64,000 nt of DNA from Phreatobacter cathodiphilus (GTDB taxonomy: Bacteria; Pseudomonadota; Alphaproteobacteria; Rhizobiales; Phreatobacteraceae). A program made the translations under genes and the position numbers. Below the pieces are notes generated by a model. That model searched no databases, was not told the DNA's origin, and saw only the letters and a program-made list of their open reading frames with translations. Shown here in pieces: positions 20,400 to 29,231 of this stretch. Each line of letters starts with the position of its first letter. Position 1 is the first letter of the stretch. The DNA is taken from the NCBI RefSeq assembly GCF_003008515.1, contig NZ_CP027668.1:3203001-3267000 (forward strand), read 5' to 3'.

Positions 20400-22196
20400 T
20401 CAGAACGCGTCGGCGGCGAGCGCCATCATCGAGTCGGCGCCGGCCTGGATGCGGGCGAGATGGGCGCCCGTCTCCGGCATCATCTGCTCGAAGAAGAAGC
20501 GCGCCGTCACCAGCTTGGCGTTCATGCGGTCGGCGGAGCCATCAGCGTCCCCGGCGAGCTTCTCCGAGGCCACCTTGGCCATCTTCGCCCACATGTAGCC
20601 CATGGCGACGAGGCCGAACATGTGCATGTAGGGCGTCGAGCCGGCGCCCGCATTGTCGGGCTTGGCCATGGCGTTCTGCATGAACCACATGGTGGCCGCC
20701 TGCAGGTCCTTCAGGCCCTTGGACAGCGAGCCGACATAGGCGCCCACTGCCGCGTCGTCCTTGTTCTGCGAGCAGAAGGTGCCGACCTCGTTGAAGAAGC
20801 TCATCACGGCACGGCCACCGTTGGCGGCGAGCTTGCGTCCCACGAGGTCGAGCGCCTGGATGCCGTTGGCGCCCTCGTAGATCATGGTGATGCGGGCGTC
20901 GCGGACGAACTGGCCCATGCCCCATTCGGTGATGTAGCCGTGGCCGCCGTACATCTGCTGGGCCTTGACCGCGTTGTCGAAGCCGAGATCGGTCAGCACG
21001 CCCTTCACGATGGGCGTCATCAGGCCGAGATGGTCCTCCGCCTTCTGCCGCTCGGCGGCGTCCTCGGAGCGGTGCGAGACGTCGGCCATCAGCGCGGTCC
21101 ACAGGATGAGCGCGCGGCCGGCCTCGTTGACGGCACGCAGCGTCATCAGCGTGCGGCGCACGTCGGGATGGACGATGATCGGGTCGGCGGCCTTCTCCGG
21201 CGCCTTGGGGCCGGAGAGCGAGCGGCCCTGGATGCGGTCCTTCGCATAGGCGACCGCGTTCTGGTAGGCGACCTCCGACTGCGACAGGCCCTGGACGCCG
21301 ACCGACAGACGCGCCTCGTTCATCATGACGAACATGGCGTTGAGGCCCTTGTTCTCCTGGCCGACGAGCCAGCCCTTGGCCTCGTCGTAGTTCATGACGC
21401 AGGTGGCGTTGCCGTGGATGCCCATCTTCTCCTCGATCTTGCCGCAGGAGACGCCGTTGCGCTCACCCGGCATGTTGTCGGGCGTCGGCAGGAACTTCGG
21501 CACGACGAAGAGCGAGATGCCCTTGGTGCCGGCAGGCGCCCCTTCGATGCGGGCGAGGACGAGGTGGATGATGTTCTCGGCCATGTCGTGCTCGCCGGCC
21601 GAGATGAAGATCTTCTGGCCGGTGAGGCGGTAGGAGCCGTCGCCGTTCGGCACGGCCTTGGTGCGCAGCATGCCGAGGTCCGTGCCGCAATGCGGCTCGG
21701 TGAGGTTCATGGTACCGGTCCACTCGCCGGAGGTCATCTTCGGCAGGTAGATCTGCTTGATCTCGTCGCTGGCATGGACGTTGAGCGCCGCCATGGCGCC
21801 CTGGGTCAGGCCCGGATACATGCCCCAGGCGAGATTGGCGGAGGACATGAACTCGCCGACGACGGTGTTGACGGTCGCCGGCAGGCCCTGGCCACCATAG
21901 TCGGGCGAGAAGGCGAGGCCCATCCAGCCGCCCTCCTGATACTGCTTGTAGGCTTCTTTGAAGCCCGGCGGCGTCGTCACCGTGCCGTCGTCGTTGCGGC
22001 GGCAGCCGACCGTGTCGCCCACCGCATTGAGGGGCTGCAGCACCTCCTCGCAGAACTTGGCGCCCTCGCTGACGATCGCCTCGACCAGGTCGCGCGGCGC
22101 GTCGGAAAAGCCCGGCAGGTTGCCGTAGCCGTCCAGCTTCAGGACGTCGTAGAGGACGAACATCGTGTCTTCGATGGGAGCCTTGTAGATCGGCAT
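20400..22196 (-). CDS. Acyl-CoA dehydrogenase, large (about 600 aa) DmdC-like class
   Basis: A 598-residue acyl-CoA dehydrogenase of the long class with an extra C-terminal domain. The core has TGTMNLTEPHCGTDLGMLRT and the IYEGANGIQALDLVGRK segment carrying the MCAD-type catalytic Glu. The family includes DmdC, 3-methylmercaptopropionyl-CoA dehydrogenase, and many uncharacterised beta-oxidation enzymes; no dmdB or dmdD lies nearby, so DMSP breakdown is not supported. It is the second gene of the operon, 69 bp after the MerR regulator. A 10-bp GC hairpin without a T-run (20360-20382) lies downstream. Confidence 0.92.
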   Translation of the reverse strand: MPIYKAPIEDTMFVLYDVLKLDGYGNLPGFSDAPRDLVEAIVSEGAKFCEEVLQPLNAVGDTVGCRRNDDGTVTTPPGFKEAYKQYQEGGWMGLAFSPDYGGQGLPATVNTVVGEFMSSANLAWGMYPGLTQGAMAALNVHASDEIKQIYLPKMTSGEWTGTMNLTEPHCGTDLGMLRTKAVPNGDGSYRLTGQKIFISAGEHDMAENIIHLVLARIEGAPAGTKGISLFVVPKFLPTPDNMPGERNGVSCGKIEEKMGIHGNATCVMNYDEAKGWLVGQENKGLNAMFVMMNEARLSVGVQGLSQSEVAYQNAVAYAKDRIQGRSLSGPKAPEKAADPIIVHPDVRRTLMTLRAVNEAGRALILWTALMADVSHRSEDAAERQKAEDHLGLMTPIVKGVLTDLGFDNAVKAQQMYGGHGYITEWGMGQFVRDARITMIYEGANGIQALDLVGRKLAANGGRAVMSFFNEVGTFCSQNKDDAAVGAYVGSLSKGLKDLQAATMWFMQNAMAKPDNAGAGSTPYMHMFGLVAMGYMWAKMAKVASEKLAGDADGSADRMNAKLVTARFFFEQMMPETGAHLARIQAGADSMMALAADAF

Positions 22197-22265
22197 GTCT
22201 CATCTCCTCCGGGAGGGGACGCCCGTTCGGACGCCGGTTTCGCAAAGCCGCGGGGGGCGGCGGGA

Positions 22266-22751
22266 TCAGTCCTTCGACGCCGAGGCGCCGATGCCGGCGA
22301 GCCGCCCGTCGATGACGGTGATCGCCCGTTCGAGTTCGTTGATGGCCGTGTCGATGTCGCTCTTCTGCGCCTGGAGCCGGCCGATCTGCTCGCGATATTT
22401 GGTCCGCGCCACCTTCATCTGTGTGACGCCGCCGTCGCCGAGGTCGTAGAGGTCGAGCATGGCCTTGACCTCCTCGAGCGAGAAGCCGACGCACTTGCCC
22501 ATCAGGACGAGGCGTAGGCGCGAGCGGTCGCGGCGCGAATAGATGCGGTCCTGGCCCTGCCGCTCCGGCGCCAGCAGGCCCTTCTCCTCGTAGAAGCGCA
22601 GCGCGCGGGCGGTGACCCCGAACTCGCGCGTCATCTCGCGGATGGAGAAGGTGTCCTTGCCGGCGGAGGCGCCGGTCCGCGCCAGGAGTTCGGCGAGGGT
22701 GACGCCCCCGTTTCGGGCGAGATCCTGATCGGCCATGGCACTCACCGGCAT
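22266..22751 (-). CDS. MerR-family regulator of the beta-oxidation operon (LiuR-like)
   Basis: A 161-residue MerR regulator. The winged helix-turn-helix contains FSIREMTREFGVTARALRFYEEKGLL at residues 35-60, and a dimerisation coiled coil runs from about residue 110 to 155. There is no cysteine cluster of the metal-sensing type, which fits acyl-CoA or other metabolite sensing as in LiuR. The start at 22751 has a GGGAG ribosome-binding site; an ATG at 22736 is the alternative. It heads the operon, and its promoter carries a perfect 16-bp palindrome, so autoregulation and control of all downstream genes is likely. Confidence 0.87.
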   Translation of the reverse strand: MPVSAMADQDLARNGGVTLAELLARTGASAGKDTFSIREMTREFGVTARALRFYEEKGLLAPERQGQDRIYSRRDRSRLRLVLMGKCVGFSLEEVKAMLDLYDLGDGGVTQMKVARTKYREQIGRLQAQKSDIDTAINELERAITVIDGRLAGIGASASKD

Positions 22752-22816
22752 CGGGCTCCCGGGACGGAGGGGCGGGTCGGGACGGCGGCCGGGGGAGCGG
22801 CGCCATCTTGGCCTTT

Positions 22817-22845
22817 CGTCTAACTCACGTTTACGTAAACGTCAA
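22817..22845 (-). promoter_or_regulatory. Promoter of the MerR/beta-oxidation operon with operator palindrome in the spacer
   Basis: On the minus strand -35 TTGACG (22840-22845) and -10 TAGACG (22817-22822) are 17 bp apart. A perfect 16-bp palindrome, ACGTTTACGTAAACGT (22827-22842), fills the spacer and overlaps the -35. This placement is typical of MerR-family sites, and the core resembles reported LiuR-type operators. The rest of the gap to the sulfite-oxidase gene (22846-23106) shows no gene. Confidence 0.7.
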
Positions 22846-23106
22846 GATCGGGAGATGTGCGGAAGGGCGTCGGCTCCCGCGGCGGGTGGCCGCAGGTCGA
22901 CTGCGCACGCAGCGCCGTTCTGCCGGTGCTCGCGGTGGGGGCGGCCGGATGCCGAGAGGTTTCACGCAGGTCAACCGGACGCATGAAGCGGCCCGCCGAC
23001 GGCGCAATCGCCGACCGCATCGGACGTCTCGCACCCGCGAGGGACCGGCCTGGCCCGCGCCGCGTCGCGACGGGTGGGTTCCGGCAGAGCCTCGGCCGCT
23101 CGCCGG

Positions 23107-24207
23107 TCACGCCATCTGGCCGGTGATCCGATGGACCGCGTTGTTGCAATAGCCACGGGGGTTCCAGGGCCCCTGGTCGACCGGCTGGCAGGCCCCTGCA
23201 ACGTCGAAGGCCTGCGCCATCAGGGTGACAGGGCCGCGGGCGAGCGTCAGGACCACGGAAAAGCGCCGCCAGGCATAGGGCTCGCCGGGCGCGGCGAGCC
23301 CGGCCTGCGTCCACGTGACGCCGCCGTCGGCTGAGACCCGCACCCCCGCGACCGGTGTCGCGCCGCTCCAGGCCCAGCCCTCCACCGTCAGCGCTTCGGC
23401 CGCCGGCGCCACGAAGCCTGCGGCAGGGCGGGTGATCAGCGACTTGACCGGCATGTCGGTGATCACCGCGAAGGACGCAGCGTCGAACGCGTCCCCCGGC
23501 CTCACCGGCCGGGCCGGCAGCCGGTAATCCGTGCCGGTCATCTTCTCACCGTCGTGCTCGCGGTCGCGGACGTCGAGGCGATCGAGCCATTTCTGCCAGG
23601 CGGAGCCGGGATAGCCGGGGACGACGACCCGGAGCGGGCCCCCGTGCAGCCGCGGCAGCGGCTCATCGTTCATGGCGAAGGCGACGAGCGTCTCGGGGGC
23701 TATGGCCTTGGCGATGGGAATGCCGCGCGACAAGGCCGGACGGTCCGGGCTCGTCAGGCTGCGGTCGGGGCTGTGATGGCCGGTATAGACGGCGGAGGGC
23801 TTCACGCCGGCTCTCTCCAGGAGGTCCCGCATCCTGACCCCCGTCCACCGCGCGCAGCCCACGGCGCCGTTGCGCCACTGCGCGCCGGAGACGGGCGGAT
23901 CGAGGAAGGCGCGGCCGTTGCCTGCGCATTCGATCACGGCGGTCACCGACACGACGGAGAAGGACTCCCGCAACTCCCGCAGGGTGAAGGAAAGGGGTCG
24001 TTCGACCTCGCCGGTGATGTCGAGGCGCCACTGCCCGGCATCGACCGCCGGGGGCATGTCGCCGTTGTTGCGCACGAAGAAGGCCTCGGCCGGGGTGAGC
24101 GGCGGGTCGAGGGCCTCGGCCGGAGGCTCGCCGTTGGCGGCGGAGTCGTCCAGCCAGCGAAGGCGGGTCTTCGCCGCCAGTGCGGGATCGGGCGCCTGAT
24201 GCGGCAT
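23107..24207 (-). CDS. Sulfite-oxidase-family molybdopterin enzyme
   Basis: A 366-residue enzyme of the sulfite oxidase family. The molybdopterin-binding domain carries the metal-ligating cysteine C94 in VIECAGNGRAF. The segment LHGGPLRVVVPGYPGSAWQKWLDRL is typical. A C-terminal Mo-co dimerisation domain starts near residue 250 (PVKSLITRPAAG). No Tat or Sec signal is visible with this start; a GTG six codons upstream adds none. No cytochrome partner gene is adjacent, so the physiological electron acceptor is unknown. True sulfite oxidation is inferred from family only. It is separately transcribed from the MerR operon. Confidence 0.85.
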   Translation of the reverse strand: MPHQAPDPALAAKTRLRWLDDSAANGEPPAEALDPPLTPAEAFFVRNNGDMPPAVDAGQWRLDITGEVERPLSFTLRELRESFSVVSVTAVIECAGNGRAFLDPPVSGAQWRNGAVGCARWTGVRMRDLLERAGVKPSAVYTGHHSPDRSLTSPDRPALSRGIPIAKAIAPETLVAFAMNDEPLPRLHGGPLRVVVPGYPGSAWQKWLDRLDVRDREHDGEKMTGTDYRLPARPVRPGDAFDAASFAVITDMPVKSLITRPAAGFVAPAAEALTVEGWAWSGATPVAGVRVSADGGVTWTQAGLAAPGEPYAWRRFSVVLTLARGPVTLMAQAFDVAGACQPVDQGPWNPRGYCNNAVHRITGQMA

Positions 24208-24289
24208 GCGGGGGGTCTCGGTCACGGGTGCCGACTCTAACGGGCGGGGCGCGAGGCCGCCAGCGGGATCCGGACGAGCGCCCGGCGGG

Positions 24290-25147
24290 TCAGGCCAGCA
24301 TGTCGAGGATCGGGATCGCCGCGGGCACTGTCCCCGCCGCATCCGGCGCGGACAGGTCCTCCACCGCTCGGGTCATGGAGCGGCTGACCGCCTCGATGTC
24401 CTCGATTTCCGCCGGGTCGGCCTCCTCCTGCTTGAGCCGGCGCGCCGCCTCCTCGAGGAGCTGGCGGGCCTGCCGCGCGGCGTCCTTGAACTGCTCGATC
24501 TCCTCCCGCTCCGCCTGGCTCTTCGCGCCGCGCGAGGCGATGTCGTGGGCGGCGGCGCGATAGGCGTCGGCCGCCTTCTGGCGCTCCTCCTCGGCCGTCG
24601 GCTGGCGGGTTTCGCCGGGGGAATCTTCCGCTGCGGCCGCCGTCCCGGTGCCTCCGGCCTGCGATCCGGACGCCTTCGCCGCGTCCGTCGGCGTCTCGGT
24701 GCCCGCCTGCCCCGCCGTCGCCTCACCCGCACCGCCCGCTCCCGCCTCGCCGCCCGCGCTGGTCTCGGAGGAGGTTGGCTCCGCCGGGGCTTCTGCGGCG
24801 CCGGCGGCACCATAGGCGCGGGCGGCCTCGCGGATCTCCTGGGCGATCTGCTTGGCCTGCCGCGCCATCGCCTTGGGATCGCCGGCGAACATGCGGAGCA
24901 TCTGCAGCCTCGCCTTGGCCTGGTCGAGCTTCTGCTTGGCCGCCGCCTTGCGGTCGGAGACCATGGATCGCTGTGCCGCCTGAAGCTGGAGAAGGGTGCC
25001 TTCACCCTCGCGGCGGCGGTCGACGACGTCTTGCGGCAGCCCGAGGGTTGCGAGCGGCCGCTCTGGCCGGCTCCGGGCGGCGAGGCCGCCGTCCCTGGCG
25101 GACGGAACCAGCAGGACCGACGACGCCCCGTTCAGGTTGACGTTCAT
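24290..25147 (-). CDS. Hypothetical coiled-coil protein, Ala/Glu-rich
   Basis: A 285-residue protein not assigned to a family. It begins MNVNLNGASSVLLVPSA with a GGGAG ribosome-binding site. Residues 50-110 are helical and charged (ERSMVSDRKAAAKQK-like region followed by QMLRMFAGDPKAMARQAKQIAQEI). A disordered Ala/Gly/Thr/Glu stretch covers about 115-190. A second helical region (about 190-270) is rich in Lys, Glu and Arg with FKDAARQARQLLEEAARRLKQEE. There is no signal peptide or membrane segment. The charged helices with a low-complexity middle resemble flagellar or structural accessory proteins only loosely. Function is unknown. Confidence 0.7.
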   Translation of the reverse strand: MNVNLNGASSVLLVPSARDGGLAARSRPERPLATLGLPQDVVDRRREGEGTLLQLQAAQRSMVSDRKAAAKQKLDQAKARLQMLRMFAGDPKAMARQAKQIAQEIREAARAYGAAGAAEAPAEPTSSETSAGGEAGAGGAGEATAGQAGTETPTDAAKASGSQAGGTGTAAAAEDSPGETRQPTAEEERQKAADAYRAAAHDIASRGAKSQAEREEIEQFKDAARQARQLLEEAARRLKQEEADPAEIEDIEAVSRSMTRAVEDLSAPDAAGTVPAAIPILDMLA

Positions 25148-25406
25148 GTCGCTCCCGCGCCCCCGATGGATCACGCTCCACCGAACCACCGAACCGGAAA
25201 CAAACTGTTAACCTTAACGAATCCCTGCGACCCTTTTGCGCAGGCGCGGTCGGACCGCCGGACCTCTGACGATCGGCGGTCCTACCTCGCAATCCCTTGA
25301 AAGACCGGCATCGACCCCATGCCTCCTGACGCTGCGTCGCCCGCTCCGCATCGGCCCCGCCCAGGGCGGCGAGCGCCGCGGCCGCGCCCTCCGGGACGCG
25401 TCCGGC

Positions 25407-25434
25407 TGGACGCGGCGGGGCGGCCCCCTATAGT
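25407..25434 (+). promoter_or_regulatory. Putative promoter of the TRAP transporter operon
   Basis: A -10 TATAGT (25429-25434) is preceded by TGGACG (25407-25412) with a 16-bp spacer, 58 bp before the TAXI gene. It is the only good -10 in the 345-bp divergent gap (25148-25492). The same gap holds TTAACCTTAAC near 25208 and otherwise no gene or repeat that could be recognised. Confidence 0.4.
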
Positions 25435-25492
25435 GCCCGCCCAAGAGCCGATCACGGCCGCCGTCTCTCAAGACCCTTCCGGAGGAAACACC

Positions 25493-26479
25493 ATGACCCT
25501 GTCCCGCCGCCATCTCCTCGCCTCGGCCGCCGCCCTGCCGGCCCTGTCCTCGCTCGCCCTCGCCCAGACGCGGGACCCGAGCTGGCCCGCCAACGTGACC
25601 CTCGGCACCGCCTCGGTTGGCGGCACCTATTTCGTCTATGGCCAGGCCTGGGCGAGCCTCGTCGGCGAGAAGATCGGCCTGCAGATCAACACCCAGCAGA
25701 CCCAGGGACCGAACCAGAACATCCTGCTCGTCCAGGACAAGCGGATCGATCTCGGCATGACCACCATGGGCGTCGCGCTGCAGGCCTGGAACGGCACGGG
25801 CGAATGGACCCGCGGCCGCAAGATGCAGGACGTGCGCGCCCTCTTCCCCATGTACGACACGCCCTTCCACTTCGCGGTGCTGAAGCGCTCGGGCATCACC
25901 AGCGTCCAGCAGCTCGCCGGCAAGCGCGTCGGCGTCGGCCCGCGCGCCGGCACGCCCGGCACCTATTTCCCGCTGATGTTCCAGGCCCTCGGCGTGGAGA
26001 ACGTCACCATCCGCAACGGCCAGGCCTCCGACATGGGCTCCCAGCTCGGCGACGGCCTGATCGACTGCTTCGCCTTCGCCGCCGGCCTGCCCATCGCCGC
26101 CTACAGCGAGCTCTCCAACACCCAAGACGTCGTCTTCTTCGGCTTCTCCGACGCCGACCTCGCCAAGATGCAGGCCGCCCTGCCGGAGCTCTCGCCCTCC
26201 ACCATTCCGAAGGGCACCTACAAGCAGATGACCGAGGACCAGAAGACCGTCGGGCTCTTCAACTTCGCCATCACCAACAAGGCGATCCCGGATTCCCTCG
26301 CCTATGCCATCGTCAAGGCGGTCCACGAGAACCACGAGGCCATGGTGAAGGGCCACGCGGCGGCGGCCGAGACGATCCCGCAGAACGTCTCCAAGAACAC
26401 CTTCCTGCCGTTCCATCCGGGCGCCGCGAAATATTACCGCGAGAAGGGCATCACCATAGCCGACAAGCTGGTCGGCTGA
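25493..26479 (+). CDS. TAXI-type TRAP transporter solute-binding protein
   Basis: A 328-residue periplasmic binding protein of the TAXI class. A twin-arginine-like signal, MTLSRRHLLASAAALPALSSLALAQ, covers the first 25 residues. The mature part begins with GTASVGGTYFVYGQAWA, the family hallmark, and contains VGVGPRAGTPGTYFPLMFQALG. The start is supported by GGAGGAAACACC. It delivers an unknown substrate, in the family often a dicarboxylate or amino acid such as glutamate. The fused permease is encoded 143 bp downstream on the same strand, after a strong intercistronic hairpin. Confidence 0.92.
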   Translation: MTLSRRHLLASAAALPALSSLALAQTRDPSWPANVTLGTASVGGTYFVYGQAWASLVGEKIGLQINTQQTQGPNQNILLVQDKRIDLGMTTMGVALQAWNGTGEWTRGRKMQDVRALFPMYDTPFHFAVLKRSGITSVQQLAGKRVGVGPRAGTPGTYFPLMFQALGVENVTIRNGQASDMGSQLGDGLIDCFAFAAGLPIAAYSELSNTQDVVFFGFSDADLAKMQAALPELSPSTIPKGTYKQMTEDQKTVGLFNFAITNKAIPDSLAYAIVKAVHENHEAMVKGHAAAAETIPQNVSKNTFLPFHPGAAKYYREKGITIADKLVG

Positions 26480-26490
26480 GCCGGCACGAG

Positions 26491-26545
26491 GCGACCCCCT
26501 GAGCGCGATCCCTGCCGCCCTCCCGCAAGGGGCGGCGGGGGTCGC
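26491..26545 (+). repeat. Intercistronic hairpin within the TRAP operon
   Basis: Outer arms GCGACCCCC (26491-26499) and GGGGGTCGC (26537-26545) are perfectly complementary. A competing inner stem, CCCTGCCGCCC (26510-26520) with GGGCGGCGGGG (about 26530-26540), overlaps the outer arm. A short A-rich tail but no T-run follows. Such a structure may protect the upstream mRNA or attenuate permease expression relative to the binding protein. Confidence 0.5.
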
Positions 26546-26622
26546 GCGCAAAATAACGGGGGGCGCCGAAACAGGTCCGTGCCGTCCTGCGAAGGGATGG
26601 CGTGAGGGGCGGGGGAACCGGC

Positions 26623-28554
26623 ATGTCCAAAACCGAAGTGCGCATCGACGACGCCGACGACAAGCCCGTCGTGGTGTCGGAGGAGGAATTCGCCGGCCTG
26701 AAGCGCACGCTCGCCGGCATCGAGCGGCACCTCTTCGTCATCGCCGCCGCCGGCTTCACGCTCTACCACATCGTCGTGCTGAACCTCTTTCCGCAGGAGG
26801 CGCTGCTCTTCCGCGCCACCCACGTCGCCTGGGCGGCGGTGCTCGGCTTCGCGCTCTACCGGCCCTTCGCCGCCGCGCGCACCGACCGCATCCCCTGGTA
26901 CGACTGGATCCTGATCGTCCTGTCGATCCTGTGCTGCGCCTATATCTACTGGGAGCTCGACGGGCTTCTGTTCCGCGCCGGCGCCCTGCCCGACCCGCTC
27001 GACATCTGGGTCGGCCTCGTCGGCACGCTGATCGTGCTGGAATTCTCCCGCCGCACCGCCGGCCTCGCCCTGCCGATCATCGCGGGGCTGTTCATCCTCT
27101 ACGTCTTCATCGGCCCCTGGCTTCCCGGCGTGCTCAACCACCGCGGCTTCGAATGGGGGCGCTTCTTTGCCTACATCTACTCCGACCTCGGCATCTTCGG
27201 CACGACGACGGAGGCCTCCTCCAACTTCATCGTGCTCTTCGTCGCCTTCGGCGCCTTCCTGCAGGTCTCGAAGGTGGGCGACTATTTCAACGACCTGGCC
27301 CTCTCGCTCTTCGGCCACCTGCGCGGCGGTCCGGCCAAGGCGACCATCGCCTCCGGCGTGCTCTTCGGCGCCATTTCCGGCTCGTCGGTGGCCAACGTCG
27401 CGGCCTCCGGCGCCATCACCATCCCGATGATGCGGCGCGTCGGCTATGACCGCGCCACGGCGGGCGCGGTGGAGGCCACCTCATCGACCGGCGGCCAGAT
27501 CACCCCGCCCATCCTCGGGGCCGGCGCCTTCCTCATGGCCGAGATCACCGGCATCGCCTATTCCGAGATCGCCTATGCGGCGATCATCCCCTGCGTCCTC
27601 TTCTACGTCGCCTGTTTCGCACACGTGGAGCTGCACGCCCGGCTCCACAGCCTGCACGGCCTGCCGCGCAGCGAACTGCCGCCGCTTCTCGGCCTCCTGA
27701 AGAAGGCCTATCTCTTCGCCCCCCTCGTCATCATGGTCTGGCTGCTGGTCTCCGGTTACTCGGCCTTCCGCGCCGGTTCCCTCGCCATCGTCTCGGCCAT
27801 CGTGGTGAGCTGGCTCGACCGGCAGAACGCCATGGGCCCGAAGCGCGCGCTCGAGGCGCTCAACATGGCGGCCCGCGATTCGCTCCAGCTCATCTCGGTC
27901 TGCGCCGCGGCCGGCATCATCGTCGGCGTCATCGCGCTCACCGGCATCGGCGGCCGCTTCGCCCAGCTTCTCCTCCAGCTCGCCGGCGAGAACGTGCTTC
28001 TCGCCATGCTCTTCACCATGGTGGTGGCGCTCATCCTCGGCATGGGCATGCCCACCACCGCCGCCTATGCCATCGGTGCGGCGGTGCTGGCACCGGGGCT
28101 GCAGAGGCTCGGCGTCGCGCCGCTGGTCGCCCACATGTTCATCTTCTACTTCGCGGTGGTCTCCGCCATCACGCCCCCCGTGGCGCTCGCCTCCTTCGCC
28201 GCCGCCGCCATCGCCAGGGCCGACCCGTGGAAGACCGCCTTCATCTCGGTGAAGATGGGCCTCGCGGTCTTCATCGTGCCCTTCATGTTCTTCTATTCGC
28301 CGCTGCTGCTCGGCCAGGGCACGCTCGTGCAGATCCTGCCGGTTCTCGCCACGGCGCTGATCGGCGTGATCCTGCTCGCCTGCGCAACCGAGGGATGGTT
28401 CGGACGGCCCATCGGCTGGGCGCTGCGTGCGCCGCTCCTGGCGGCGGCGATCCTGCTCATCGTGCCGGAAGGCATCACCGACCTGATCGGCCTCGCCATC
28501 GCCGCGGCGACCTTCCTCTTCGCCAGGATGACCCGCGGCGTCGCGCCGGCCTGA
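26623..28554 (+). CDS. Fused TRAP transporter permease (DctQ-DctM, 4TM/12TM)
   Basis: A 643-residue membrane protein that fuses the small (DctQ-like, about residues 35-175) and large (DctM-like) TRAP subunits, as is usual for TAXI systems. Conserved segments include ASGVLFGAISGSSVANVAASGAITIPMMRR, SSTGGQITPPILGAGAFLMAE, GMGMPTTAAYAIGAA and ITPPVALASFAAAAIA. These are typical of the ion-coupled transport domain, driven by sodium or proton gradients. The start MSKTEVRIDD has a G-rich ribosome-binding site. The last C-terminal 40 residues are hydrophobic. A GC hairpin without a T-run follows at 28573-28592. Confidence 0.93.
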   Translation: MSKTEVRIDDADDKPVVVSEEEFAGLKRTLAGIERHLFVIAAAGFTLYHIVVLNLFPQEALLFRATHVAWAAVLGFALYRPFAAARTDRIPWYDWILIVLSILCCAYIYWELDGLLFRAGALPDPLDIWVGLVGTLIVLEFSRRTAGLALPIIAGLFILYVFIGPWLPGVLNHRGFEWGRFFAYIYSDLGIFGTTTEASSNFIVLFVAFGAFLQVSKVGDYFNDLALSLFGHLRGGPAKATIASGVLFGAISGSSVANVAASGAITIPMMRRVGYDRATAGAVEATSSTGGQITPPILGAGAFLMAEITGIAYSEIAYAAIIPCVLFYVACFAHVELHARLHSLHGLPRSELPPLLGLLKKAYLFAPLVIMVWLLVSGYSAFRAGSLAIVSAIVVSWLDRQNAMGPKRALEALNMAARDSLQLISVCAAAGIIVGVIALTGIGGRFAQLLLQLAGENVLLAMLFTMVVALILGMGMPTTAAYAIGAAVLAPGLQRLGVAPLVAHMFIFYFAVVSAITPPVALASFAAAAIARADPWKTAFISVKMGLAVFIVPFMFFYSPLLLGQGTLVQILPVLATALIGVILLACATEGWFGRPIGWALRAPLLAAAILLIVPEGITDLIGLAIAAATFLFARMTRGVAPA

Positions 28555-28635
28555 GACGGAGCGCGGAATTCGGGCGGTGGCGCACCACCGCCGGATAGGG
28601 CAGGCTCGGCCTCGCCGTCGCCGATGGGACGGCGC

Positions 28636-28662
28636 TGTAACACCCGCCCGCTCTCCCGCGTA
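28636..28662 (+). promoter_or_regulatory. ECF-type promoter of the sigma/anti-sigma operon
   Basis: TGTAAC (28636-28641), 17 bp, then CGTA (28659-28662) matches the GTAAC/CGTA pattern recognised by ECF sigma factors of the NrsF-linked class. It lies 21 bp before the sigma factor start, so the transcript would have a very short leader. This supports autoregulation. Confidence 0.6.
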
Positions 28663-28682
28663 TCGATCCCATAGGCCCGCCG

Positions 28683-29231
28683 TTGAAAGACCGGAACGAC
28701 GACTGGAATGCCTGGATGCGGGCGGGGCTCGCCGGCGACGAGGGCGCCTATGCGCGCCTGCTGCGCGAGCTGACGCCCTTCCTGCGGACCCTCGCCCGCT
28801 CCGGCCTCGCCCGGGCCGGACGCTCGACCGCCGAAGCGGAGGACATCGTGCAGGACGTGCTCATCGCGATCCATACCCGGCGGAGCAGCTGGATTCCGAC
28901 CGAGCCGCTGGTGCCCTGGGTGCGCGCCATCCTGAAGCACAAGCTGATCGACTTCCTGCGCCGCCGCGGCACGGCGGGGCACGTCGACGTCGACAGCCTC
29001 GCCGAGGTCATCGCAACACCTGCCGACGAGCCGGGCATCGCCACGCGCGACGTGGTCAAGCTCGCCGAAAACCTGCCCGCCGGCCAGAAGGCGGTGATCC
29101 GCGCCATGTTCGTCGACGGCCACAACACGCAGGAAACGGCCTCTGCGCTCCAGATGAGCGAGGGCGCCGTCCGTGTTTCCCTTCACCGGGGCCTCGCCGG
29201 CCTCGCAAAGATGCTCCGCGGGAGCATATGA
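28683..29231 (+). CDS. ECF sigma factor (NrsF-associated)
   Basis: A 182-residue sigma-70-family factor of the ECF type. Region 2 contains the AEAEDIVQDVLIAIH segment near residues 50-64 and the WVRAILKHKLIDFLRRR segment that binds -10 DNA. Region 4 has ETASALQMSEGAVRVSLHRGLAGL near the C-terminus. The start is a TTG at 28683 (MKDRNDDWNA); an internal ATG exists but would remove part of region 2. The next gene overlaps its stop codon and encodes the likely membrane anti-sigma factor. The signal sensed is unknown; Caulobacter SigF-NrsF responds to redox stress. Confidence 0.9.
   Translation: MKDRNDDWNAWMRAGLAGDEGAYARLLRELTPFLRTLARSGLARAGRSTAEAEDIVQDVLIAIHTRRSSWIPTEPLVPWVRAILKHKLIDFLRRRGTAGHVDVDSLAEVIATPADEPGIATRDVVKLAENLPAGQKAVIRAMFVDGHNTQETASALQMSEGAVRVSLHRGLAGLAKMLRGSI

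Noticed and set aside
20385-22517. 710-residue plus-strand frame opposite the large acyl-CoA dehydrogenase
   Set aside because: It overlaps two genuine minus-strand genes and shows only shadow-frame composition.
25208-25218. TTAACCTTAAC as a CtrA binding site
   Set aside because: The two TTAA half sites are only 2 bp apart instead of 7, so the consensus is not met.
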